Positions 18,469 through 26,024 of a DNA stretch of 64,000 nucleotides are shown here, piece by piece. The stretch is taken from NCBI RefSeq assembly GCF_031626875.1, contig NZ_JANDMF010000007.1, positions 62,001 to 126,000 on the forward strand. Direction: 5' to 3'. Each line of letters opens with the position of its first letter. Within the stretch, counting starts at the first letter, position 1. A program made the translations under genes and the position numbers. The DNA comes from Clostridium sp031626875 (GTDB lineage: Bacteria > Bacillota > Clostridia > Clostridiales > Clostridiaceae). Below the pieces are notes generated by a model. That model was not told the DNA's origin, ran no database searches, and saw only the letters and a list, made by a program, of their open reading frames with translations.

Positions 18469-20832
18469 TTACTCTGTTCTTAAAGCTTCAACTGGATCTT
18501 TTTTAGCTGCCATTCTCGCAGGAAGTAATCCTCCAAGCAATGTAAGAGCTACACTAATTATAATCAATCCAATAGCATGAAGTGGGTTAAGCTTAGCAAC
18601 ATTTGCAAGATCAGTTAAATTCTCTATTATTTTATTTACTGGGATCGTAAGTAAGTATGTTATAACTATGCTTAAGATACCAGATGATGCACCTATAATA
18701 AATGTTTCGGCATTAAACACACGGGTAATATCTTTCTTTCTTGCACCTAATGCACGTAATACTCCTATTTCTTTAGTCCTCTCTAGAACAGAGATATAGG
18801 TTATTATACCAATCATAATCAAGGAAACCACAAGAGAAATTCCAGCAAAGGCAATAAGCACAAGTGTTATAGCATTCATGATTCCACCTGTCATCTCTGT
18901 CATAGAGCTTGCAAGGTCAGTATAAACAATAGTATCGTCCTTAGATTTTCCTTGGTTATAATCATCAAGATAATTTAAAACAGCATCCTTGGAATCAAAA
19001 TCAGTAGGGTATAGATAAATTGTATATGGAATAGATTCTCCACCAAGGTAGGCTAGAAAATTAGTTTTACCTTTTGAATCAAACTTCTCCATATTAATGA
19101 TGTTATAATCTACTTGTTTTTGAGCTTTTACTATTTCAGAATCTTTAGAAGAATCTAGTACACGTTGCACAAGCTTGTCACTATAAGCAACTCCACTAGA
19201 TACAATTCCATAGGGAACATCTTCCTTTAATCTAACAACACCAGATATCTTTAAAGTTACACTATTTTTAGAATTATACATAGAAGTATAATCAGTACCT
19301 GGAAGGAAAGTGTTCATTTGAGTTTTTGTATAGAAATCATTATTAGTGATTAATTTAAATTCTGTACCAACTATATCTTTAAAATTTATATCTTCAACAT
19401 TATCAGTGTTAAATCCAAGATTTTTTAAAGCAGCGAAGTTTACTCTATTTTTTGAGTCTAAAACTAATACTAATCCAGTTTCATCTTGAGGATATTCTCC
19501 AAAAAGGAGATCATAATTTTTCTTTAAGTAAGGCTCTGTAGAATTATCTAATGGTTCAGGATAAGTTGATAGTCCCATTGCACTCATAGTAGGTGGAGCC
19601 ATAGTTTGAGATTGACTATTTCCTGTGCTCATACTAGAAGATAAGGATATAGGTGATATTTTACCATCTTTATCACGAAGTACATTCATACCAGTTGTTC
19701 TTAGATATCCAACACTGCTTAAAATTTTAGGGTCAGCATTATTAATATATTTAACATAATCTTCTGTAATAATATTTGTATGTGTTAATGCACTTTTTGC
19801 AGGATCATAAAGAAAAACCTTATCTGAATCCTCAATAGAAATAGTCTCTTTTTTACTATTTGTCATTTCACCACGCATTTCTTCCATGCTTTCTTCATCT
19901 GTATTCATAGCAGTTTGAGATACAGTGATTGGGAATTCAGAAAGAGCGTCTCTTTGAAATTTATCAATTTGAATCTGAAAACCTGAGGAAAGACTAAGTA
20001 TTAAAGCTATACCAATTAACCCTATACTTGAAGCAAAAGCAGTTAAAGCAGTTCTCCATTTTTTTGTGGAGATATTTTTAGCCGATAATTTTAGTGCAGT
20101 AAAAAAGCTCATACTAGTCTTTTTAAGTTTATATTCTTTTTCTACTTTTACATTTTTATATGGATTAGAGTCAGAGACAATATTACCATCTTTAAATTCA
20201 ACGATACGATCTGCATAACTTTCAGCTAACTCTGGGTTATGAGTAACCATAATAACTAGTTTATCATCAGCAATTTCTTTAATTAGTTCCATTATTTGCT
20301 CACTAGTAGTAGTGTCTAGCGCACCTGTTGGCTCATCTGCCAAGATTATATCTGGATCATTAGCAAGAGCACGAGCTATGGCAACTCTTTGCATCTGACC
20401 TCCAGAAAGTTGGTTAGGTTTTTTATGAATGTGCTCTTTTAATCCAACTTTCTCTAAAACTTCAAGTGCCTTTTTATGTTTCTCATTAGCAGAAACACCA
20501 CTTAAAGTCATTCCCATCTCTACATTATCTACAATACTTAAATGAGTAATTAAGTTATAACTTTGAAAAATATAACCTATGCTGTTATTACGATAAGCAT
20601 CCCAGTCAGAATCTTTAAATTCTTTTGTAGATTTGCCATTAATGATTAAATCACCATTATCATACTTATCTAAACCACCTATTATATTTAAGCAAGTGGT
20701 TTTGCCAGAACCACTTTGTCCTAAAATTGCAACAAACTCACTTTTTCTAAAGTTTAAGCTAACATTATTTAATGCAACTTGTGTAAAGTCTCCTGTTGTA
20801 TAACTTTTTTTAATTCCTTTTAATTGAAGCAT
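18469..20832 (-). CDS. ABC ATPase-permease fusion (MacB/FtsX type), paralog 3
   Basis: 787 residues, nearest of the three to the divergent two-component genes. ATPase 1-225, first helix near 265, external domain 290-655 with a Met/Ser/Pro-rich insertion (around residues 395-412) absent from paralog 1, then three C-terminal helices. The FtsX segment YISVLERTKEIGVLRALGARKK is shared with its siblings. A good ribosome site (AGGAGAG on the minus strand) precedes the ATG. Because the two-component genes start 167 bp away on the other strand, this copy is probably the ancestral partner. The transported or sensed ligand is unknown. Confidence 0.9.
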   Translation of the reverse strand: MLQLKGIKKSYTTGDFTQVALNNVSLNFRKSEFVAILGQSGSGKTTCLNIIGGLDKYDNGDLIINGKSTKEFKDSDWDAYRNNSIGYIFQSYNLITHLSIVDNVEMGMTLSGVSANEKHKKALEVLEKVGLKEHIHKKPNQLSGGQMQRVAIARALANDPDIILADEPTGALDTTTSEQIMELIKEIADDKLVIMVTHNPELAESYADRIVEFKDGNIVSDSNPYKNVKVEKEYKLKKTSMSFFTALKLSAKNISTKKWRTALTAFASSIGLIGIALILSLSSGFQIQIDKFQRDALSEFPITVSQTAMNTDEESMEEMRGEMTNSKKETISIEDSDKVFLYDPAKSALTHTNIITEDYVKYINNADPKILSSVGYLRTTGMNVLRDKDGKISPISLSSSMSTGNSQSQTMAPPTMSAMGLSTYPEPLDNSTEPYLKKNYDLLFGEYPQDETGLVLVLDSKNRVNFAALKNLGFNTDNVEDINFKDIVGTEFKLITNNDFYTKTQMNTFLPGTDYTSMYNSKNSVTLKISGVVRLKEDVPYGIVSSGVAYSDKLVQRVLDSSKDSEIVKAQKQVDYNIINMEKFDSKGKTNFLAYLGGESIPYTIYLYPTDFDSKDAVLNYLDDYNQGKSKDDTIVYTDLASSMTEMTGGIMNAITLVLIAFAGISLVVSLIMIGIITYISVLERTKEIGVLRALGARKKDITRVFNAETFIIGASSGILSIVITYLLTIPVNKIIENLTDLANVAKLNPLHAIGLIIISVALTLLGGLLPARMAAKKDPVEALRTE

Positions 20833-20886
20833 TTTTTTCCTCTCCTTTGTCTTTGGTCTGTAGATGAAGTATATTATAGAAATATA

Positions 20887-20899
20887 AACTGAATGTAAA
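20887..20899 (-). promoter_or_regulatory. Putative response-regulator operator upstream of ABC paralog 3
   Basis: Minus-strand TTTACATTCAGTT with a TATAAT about 14 nt downstream on the minus strand. It is identical over 13 bases to the site at 22792-22804. Confidence 0.6.
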
Positions 20900-20932
20900 C
20901 TAAAAAATATATTTTAGAGTAGAATGTTTGTT

Positions 20933-20943
20933 TATGTTCAGTT
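20933..20943 (+). promoter_or_regulatory. Putative operator in the two-component promoter (autoregulation)
   Basis: TATGTTCAGTT followed by GATATGATAA, closely paralleling TACATTCAGTT...GATACGATAT at the (p)ppGpp synthetase promoter. It lies 57 nt before the response-regulator start. Confidence 0.5.
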
Positions 20944-20999
20944 AATATTAATTAGATATGATAAAAAAGTAGATTTAAGTTATTTAGGAGGTTGTTAAG

Positions 21000-21674
21000 T
21001 TGTTTAACATAATGGTTGTTGAGGATAATGCTAATACTAGAAAATTAATGAAAACTGTACTTTTAGAAAATAGTTATAAACCTATTTTGGCAAAAGATGG
21101 TCTAGAGGCTTTAGATATATTAGATAAGCAACATGTAGATTTAATAGTACTAGATATTATGATGCCAAATATGGATGGATATGAGCTTACAAAGGAGTTA
21201 AGAGAAGCAAATTATAATCTTCCTATTCTTATGGTAACAGCAAAAGAGCTGCCTTCTGATAAAAAGAAAGGGTTTATCCTTGGAACGGATGATTATATGG
21301 TGAAACCTGTAGATGAGGAAGAGATGATTTTAAGAATAGCAGCATTATTAAGACGTTCTAAAATTGCTAGTGATCACAGACTAATAATTGGAAGAACAGA
21401 ATTATATTATGATGAGCTAACAGTAAAACAAAATGGAAAAGTAGAAGAATTACCTCAAAAAGAGTTTATGCTACTATTCAAATTATTATCTTATCAAAAT
21501 AAAATATTTACTAGAAGACAGATAATGGATGAAATATGGGGAATAGACAGTGATACAGATGGGCGGACAGTAGATGTACATATTAATAGATTAAGAGATC
21601 GTTTTAAAGAAAGTAAAGATTTTCAAATAGTTACAGTACGGGGTCTTGGATATAAGGCGGTGGGGACAGAATGA
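21000..21674 (+). CDS. OmpR-family response regulator
   Basis: 224 residues. Receiver domain 1-118 with the acidic pocket (VVEDN), phospho-acceptor Asp52 in VLDIMMP, and VKPVD Lys; then a winged-helix Trans_reg_C domain (about 128-222) with RTVDVHINRLRDRF and VTVRGLGYKA. The start is TTG at 21000, chosen because AGGAGG (20986-20991) sits 8 nt upstream and the protein then begins directly with the first receiver strand. It overlaps the kinase gene by 4 nt (ATGA). It is divergent from three ABC paralogs and most likely activates them, since their promoters share a motif with this operon. Confidence 0.93.
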   Translation: MFNIMVVEDNANTRKLMKTVLLENSYKPILAKDGLEALDILDKQHVDLIVLDIMMPNMDGYELTKELREANYNLPILMVTAKELPSDKKKGFILGTDDYMVKPVDEEEMILRIAALLRRSKIASDHRLIIGRTELYYDELTVKQNGKVEELPQKEFMLLFKLLSYQNKIFTRRQIMDEIWGIDSDTDGRTVDVHINRLRDRFKESKDFQIVTVRGLGYKAVGTE

Positions 21675-22699
21675 ATAAACTACGAAGCCTAAATGTTAAG
21701 CTTGTTTTGGCCGTATTTATAATGATGATATGTGCAAGTATATTATCAGGTATTTTACTATTTATATTAGTTAGATACAATATTATTTCAACAACAGAAA
21801 AAAATCCATTAGCAGTTTTAATAATAGGATTTATTGTAAGTACAATTATTGGAACTATATTAACTTTTTTTGTAGGAAACTATGTATTAAAACCTATGAA
21901 TGAATTAATTAAAGCAACTAAGGAAATAGCAAAAGGAAATTTTAATATAAAGGTTAGCAATTTGAACTATGAGCGTGAACTTGGAGAACTTATAAAAAAC
22001 TTTAATATTATGACAAATGAACTTAATAATAAGGAAATGTTCAATAAGGATTTTATTAATAATTTTTCTCATGAATTTAGAACTCCCATTGTATCCATAA
22101 GAGGTTTTGCAAGGCAACTACAAAAAACTTCTTTAACAGATGATGAAAGGTTAGAATTCACAGATATTATCATTAGAGAATCAGAAAGGTTATCTAATAT
22201 GTCCTCAAACATTTTGATTTTAACAAAACTTGAAAATCAAGAAATTATTACAGAGAAAAAATTCTTTTCCTTAGATGAACAGATTAGAAACTGTATATTG
22301 CTTTTGCAGATGCAATGGGAAAAGAAAAATATTGATTTTAATTTGGAGTTAGATTCTGTTGAATATTTTAGTAATGAAGAAATGCTGTCTCAGATATGGG
22401 TTAATTTATTAAACAATGCTATTAAATTTAGTAAAGAACATGGAGAAATCAATGTTCAATGTCAGGATGAAGGCTCTAATATTAAGGTTAAAATATCTGA
22501 TAATGGCATAGGAATGGATGATGATACAATACATCATATATTTGAAAAGTTTTATCAAGGAGATTTAGCACATAAATCTGAGGGGAATGGATTAGGACTT
22601 TCACTTGTAAAGCGAATTGTAGATTTGTGTGGAGGGAAGGTTGTGGTGAAAAGCCAGTTTGGAAAAGGAACTGAATTTATTATAAGGCTTCCAAAGTAG
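21671..22699 (+). CDS. Sensor histidine kinase with a minimal extracellular loop
   Basis: 342 residues: helix 1 (about 9-34), a roughly 12-residue outside loop (NIISTTEKNPLA), helix 2 (about 47-71), HAMP (72-125), HisKA with His134 in NFSHEFRTP, and HATPase_c with NLLNNAIKF, DNGIGM and GNGLGLSLVK. The loop is too short to bind a ligand itself. By analogy with intramembrane-sensing kinases such as BceS, it may read the state of the neighbouring ABC proteins; this is inference. It is translationally coupled to the response regulator. Confidence 0.92.
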   Translation: MNKLRSLNVKLVLAVFIMMICASILSGILLFILVRYNIISTTEKNPLAVLIIGFIVSTIIGTILTFFVGNYVLKPMNELIKATKEIAKGNFNIKVSNLNYERELGELIKNFNIMTNELNNKEMFNKDFINNFSHEFRTPIVSIRGFARQLQKTSLTDDERLEFTDIIIRESERLSNMSSNILILTKLENQEIITEKKFFSLDEQIRNCILLLQMQWEKKNIDFNLELDSVEYFSNEEMLSQIWVNLLNNAIKFSKEHGEINVQCQDEGSNIKVKISDNGIGMDDDTIHHIFEKFYQGDLAHKSEGNGLGLSLVKRIVDLCGGKVVVKSQFGKGTEFIIRLPK

Positions 22700-22791
22700 A
22701 AAATTAATAAAGAAATGATTATAATCCAATAAATAGTACCTTGTAAAATGATAATTAAAATTCATGCAATTGTTTATAATATATAAATCTA

Positions 22792-22804
22792 TTTACATTC
22801 AGTT
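22792..22804 (+). promoter_or_regulatory. Putative response-regulator operator upstream of the (p)ppGpp synthetase gene
   Basis: TTTACATTCAGTT, identical over 13 bases to the site at ABC paralog 3 in the opposite orientation, followed by AACATAGAAAAGATACGATA. It is about 90 nt before the ATG at 22892. The rest of 22700-22891 is A+T-rich and shows nothing else I can support. Confidence 0.6.
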
Positions 22805-22891
22805 AACATAGAAAAGATACGATATAAAAGTAGGGATGATAAATTTACATAAAGCAAATGAAGAAAAAGGAATAAAGGGAGTACATAAGAT

Positions 22892-23623
22892 ATGGATATG
22901 GAAATGATAGAAGAGTTGAAAAAAGTAAAAGAACTTGAAAAGGATTTAAAAAGGTTTTTAATGTCCTATAAATTTGGTTTAGATGAATTAAATACAAAAA
23001 TCAATATATTAAAGCAAGAATTTCAATATGCACATGACTATAATCCAATAGAACATGTAAAATCTAGGATAAAAACCCCTGAAAGTATTATGAAAAAAAT
23101 CCATAGAAAGGGTGGAGAATTTTCAGTATCTTCTATCAAAGAAAATATCAAAGATATAGCAGGTATTAGGATTGTTTGTTCATTTACTTCTGATATATAT
23201 AATCTAAGTGAAATGATTCAAAAACAAAAAGATGTGAAAACTATAAAATATAAAGACTATATAAAAAGTCCCAAACCAAATGGATATCAAAGTTTGCACT
23301 TGATTTTGCAGGTGCCTGTTTTTATGTCAGATAGAGTGGAAGATGCCTGTGTTGAGGTTCAAATAAGAACCATTGGCATGGATTTTTGGGCAAGTCTTGA
23401 GCATAAAATTTATTATAAATATAATAAGGAAGTTCCTCAAAGCTTAAAGGATGAGTTAAGAGATGCTGCTTTATTTGTATCACAGTTAGATAGAAAGATG
23501 GAGAATTTGAATAAAGAAGTGAAAAAATATAAATTAGAAGATAAGTCTGAGGAAAATCTGATTGGTGAATTCATGAGTAATTCAAATAGTTATTTTCCAA
23601 ACAGTCTTTTAAACTTAGAGTAA
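22892..23623 (+). CDS. Small alarmone synthetase (RelQ-like GTP pyrophosphokinase)
   Basis: 243 residues, synthetase-only: a RelA/SpoT nucleotidyltransferase domain without HD hydrolase or regulatory TGS/ACT domains. Motifs: VKSRIKTPESIMKKI (ATP-binding basic segment), IKDIAGIRIVC (catalytic Asp), SPKPNGYQSLHL (GTP-binding Tyr) and EVQIRTIGMDFWASLEHK (catalytic Glu region). It makes (p)ppGpp from GTP/GDP and ATP. It has its own promoter region with the motif shared with the ABC/two-component cluster and ends at its own terminator, suggesting induction by the same envelope signal. Confidence 0.9.
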   Translation: MDMEMIEELKKVKELEKDLKRFLMSYKFGLDELNTKINILKQEFQYAHDYNPIEHVKSRIKTPESIMKKIHRKGGEFSVSSIKENIKDIAGIRIVCSFTSDIYNLSEMIQKQKDVKTIKYKDYIKSPKPNGYQSLHLILQVPVFMSDRVEDACVEVQIRTIGMDFWASLEHKIYYKYNKEVPQSLKDELRDAALFVSQLDRKMENLNKEVKKYKLEDKSEENLIGEFMSNSNSYFPNSLLNLE

Positions 23624-23625
23624 TA

Positions 23626-23655
23626 AAAAGTCACCAGAATAGGTGGCTTTTATTT
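23626..23655 (+). terminator. Rho-independent terminator
   Basis: Stem AAAAGTCACC / GGTGGCTTTT with one G-T pair, T-rich tail, directly after the alarmone synthetase stop. Confidence 0.8.
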
Positions 23656-23756
23656 TAATGAAGCTTATATGATTGACAAAGAAAATATGAAATGATAGCA
23701 TAAAAATACAAAAGAAAGTAGTATACCGTAATTGGTGCAAGAAAGGGATTTATTAG

Positions 23757-24176
23757 ATGTTAGATGATACTGATAAGCTCATTTTAGAGAACTTATCTAA
23801 AAATAGTCGTATTACTATGAAGGAACTAGGTGAAAATGTTCATTTGACTGGACAAGCAGCAGCATCTAGAGTTTTCAAGTTAGAGGATAATGGTATTATT
23901 GAGGGGTATACCATTAAAGTTAATCATGAAAATTTAGGAAATTGCATTCATGTAATGTTAAATATATATACAAAAAGTATCCATCATCAAGCTTATTTAT
24001 TATTTATAAACTCACAAGAAGAATATATTCTGCATAACTATAAAGTTAGCGGAGATGGATGTTATCTTCTTGAGTGTAAATTTCCATCTAATGAGATATT
24101 AGATAAATTTCTAGTAGACTTAAATATGCATGTAAATTATAAATTGACATTCATAATTAAAGATACAATAAAATAA
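23757..24176 (+). CDS. Lrp/AsnC-family transcriptional regulator
   Basis: 139 residues. N-terminal winged HTH (DDTDKLILENLSKNSRITMK, then VHLTGQAAASRVFKLEDNGIIEGYTIKVN) and a C-terminal RAM-like ligand/oligomerisation domain (YILHNYKVSGDGCYLLECKF). A typical one-component regulator of amino-acid or general metabolism; no target is obvious, since its neighbours are an alarmone synthetase and an MBL hydrolase on the other strand. A GAAAGGGA ribosome site lies about 9 nt before the ATG. Confidence 0.88.
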   Translation: MLDDTDKLILENLSKNSRITMKELGENVHLTGQAAASRVFKLEDNGIIEGYTIKVNHENLGNCIHVMLNIYTKSIHHQAYLLFINSQEEYILHNYKVSGDGCYLLECKFPSNEILDKFLVDLNMHVNYKLTFIIKDTIK

Positions 24177-24210
24177 GACAATGCTTGTACACACATTGTC
24201 TTACTTTAAT
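24174..24210. terminator. Bidirectional terminator
   Basis: 10-bp perfect stem TAAGACAATG / CATTGTCTTA (24174-24183 with 24194-24203). It lies between the convergent Lrp and MBL genes and overlaps the Lrp stop. Confidence 0.75.
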
Positions 24211-24227
24211 TAATCTATGTTTTTATT

Positions 24228-25004
24228 TTATAATGTATATGATTCACCATCATCTGGAACTAAAACATTTGAAGATATATTTTTTTCATTAATAAAGTTT
24301 TTTAATTCTTCTCTTGATAAAGTCCAGTGATTTATAGCTTCCATATGACTAGCAATAATTTTTGCATTAGGAGCAGCCGTATATACTTCATATACATCAT
24401 CTTTTCCCATTATTAAAGGATTTGTGTCAAGAAATTTATTTCTACCAGAATTTAGAACAATAACTTCTGGTTTATGAGTTTCAATTACTTCTTTTACTCC
24501 TTCATACCAGATAGTATCCCCAGCAACATATAAAGCTTTTTCAGTTGAGTGACCGAATACAACCCCACATACATTACCAGCAATTTCTAGAACTTTTCCA
24601 CTTCCATGTTGACCATTTGTCTTAGTTAAGCTTATTCCTTCAAAAACAGTATTTTCAGTTAAAATCTCTATATTTTTAAAGCCAATATCTTTTAAATCTT
24701 TGGCATCTGTCTCATCTTGAACAAATAATTTTATATCTTTTGGTAAGATTTCCTTAGCAGCATCATCAAAGTGATCTATATGTAAGTGAGTAGCAATTAC
24801 AGCATCTACATTAATGATTTCATCTAATGATGTTGGTAAGCTAACTAGAGGATTTCTTTGATCTTGCCTTATTGAATCAGGAAAGCCTGTCTTGGGTCCA
24901 ATAGGCGGAAAGCCACCTTTTTCTGATAAAACTGGATCTACTAGAAATTTCTTTCCTGCATATTGAACTACTATTGTAGCATTTCTAATTTGTCTAATAT
25001 TCAT
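24228..25004 (-). CDS. MBL-fold metal-dependent hydrolase (UlaG/YtnP-like), copy 1
   Basis: 258 residues with the metallo-beta-lactamase HxHxDH motif as THLHIDHF, a GDTIWYEG Asp strand and the distal ASHMEAINHW histidines; the fold resembles the beta-lactamase_2/UlaG-like subgroup. It probably hydrolyses a small ester, lactone or phosphoester; the substrate is unknown. It is a paralog of 28577-29353, same length. The first 18 and last about 30 residues are almost identical while the middle is clearly diverged. AAAGGAG lies 9 nt before the ATG. Its upstream DNA is duplicated as well. Confidence 0.88.
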   Translation of the reverse strand: MNIRQIRNATIVVQYAGKKFLVDPVLSEKGGFPPIGPKTGFPDSIRQDQRNPLVSLPTSLDEIINVDAVIATHLHIDHFDDAAKEILPKDIKLFVQDETDAKDLKDIGFKNIEILTENTVFEGISLTKTNGQHGSGKVLEIAGNVCGVVFGHSTEKALYVAGDTIWYEGVKEVIETHKPEVIVLNSGRNKFLDTNPLIMGKDDVYEVYTAAPNAKIIASHMEAINHWTLSREELKNFINEKNISSNVLVPDDGESYTL

Positions 25005-25124
25005 ATTTCATAACTCCTTTGTTTTTTAGTATATGTATATCTTATAGCATTACCAATCACAGATACATAAGATAAATCAAGTCTTTTTACAGTTTTACTT
25101 GAATAATGAAAGTATTTGTCTAAA
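25005..25124. repeat. 120-bp upstream duplication, copy 1
   Basis: The 120 bp upstream of MBL copy 1 match 29354-29473 upstream of MBL copy 2 with two visible substitutions. They contain the ribosome site and presumably the promoter of each gene. This is better conserved than the central part of the coding regions. Confidence 0.9.
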
Positions 25125-25152
25125 ATTACTATATTTAATTAAAAAAATAATG

Positions 25153-25216
25153 TTGAAAAAAGCAAAAAAATATGATAATTTATAATTAATAAGGGTGGTA
25201 TAGTCCACATTACCAC
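25153..25216 (+). promoter_or_regulatory. Promoter and GntR-type operator of the GntR-GH4 operon
   Basis: TTGAAA (25153-25158), 17-bp spacer and TAATTT make a plausible promoter. Just downstream is a perfect inverted repeat GTGGTA (25195-25200), 10-nt spacer, TACCAC (25211-25216); a further GTGGTA at 25233-25238 overlaps the ribosome site. The position fits repression by the GntR protein encoded next. Confidence 0.6.
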
Positions 25217-25244
25217 AAGTATAAAGAAAGGAGTGGTAATTTAG

Positions 25245-25964
25245 ATGAAATTAGATGAGAATAGTCCAATTCCTTTATATTACCAATTGGAAAATATAAT
25301 CAGAAAGAGGATTGAAGAGGGTACATATAAGGTAGATGAAAAGGTTCCATCAGAAAGAATTTTAAGTGAAGAGCTAAATATAAGCAGAATGACTATAAGT
25401 AAAGCAATTAATAATTTAGTTGAAGAAGGTATTTTATATAGAAAAAGAGGGCAAGGAACATTTGTGTCTAAAAATAAGATAGATTTTTTCCCAGGGCTTA
25501 TGGGGTTTACTGAAATTATTGAAAGTAAAGGAATGAAACCTTCAAGTGTGATGATATCACAAGACATAATAATCCCAGATGAACATTTATGTGAAAAACT
25601 TCAAATTTTAGGAAGTGAAAAAGTTATATTTACACAAAGATTGAGGTTAGCAGATGATGAGATAATTAATTTAGAGAAATCTTATGTTACATATTCACTA
25701 TGTCCACAATTATTAGAAGTTGACTTATCTAGAAATTCAATATACAAAATGTTAACAAATACAGGGTATAAACCTTCAAGAGCAAAGCAAGAAGTTCAAG
25801 CCATTTTGTCAGATGATGAACTTAGTAAATTATTAAAAATAAATATTAATGAGGCTATTTTGAAACGTAAAAGAGTAAGTTACTCAAAAGATATCCCTAT
25901 TGAATACACCATTAATTATTATAGGGGTGATGTTTATACAATGGTCATGACAATAGATAACTAA
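25245..25964 (+). CDS. GntR/HutC-family (UTRA) transcriptional regulator
   Basis: 239 residues. N-terminal GntR winged HTH (PIPLYYQLENIIRKRIEEG, KVPSERILSEELNISRMTIS, GQGTFVSK) and C-terminal UTRA ligand domain (from about residue 85; FTQRLRLADDEIINLEKSYV, IPIEYTINYYRGDVY). UTRA regulators commonly respond to sugar phosphates. It lies 60 nt upstream of a phospho-glycosidase with no terminator between, so it probably autoregulates and controls that gene, with a 6-phospho-disaccharide as a likely effector. Confidence 0.9.
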   Translation: MKLDENSPIPLYYQLENIIRKRIEEGTYKVDEKVPSERILSEELNISRMTISKAINNLVEEGILYRKRGQGTFVSKNKIDFFPGLMGFTEIIESKGMKPSSVMISQDIIIPDEHLCEKLQILGSEKVIFTQRLRLADDEIINLEKSYVTYSLCPQLLEVDLSRNSIYKMLTNTGYKPSRAKQEVQAILSDDELSKLLKININEAILKRKRVSYSKDIPIEYTINYYRGDVYTMVMTIDN

Positions 25965-26024
25965 TATATTATATAGATTTTCACTATAAATTTTAAAATA
26001 ATAATATAAAAGGAGAGACGAATA

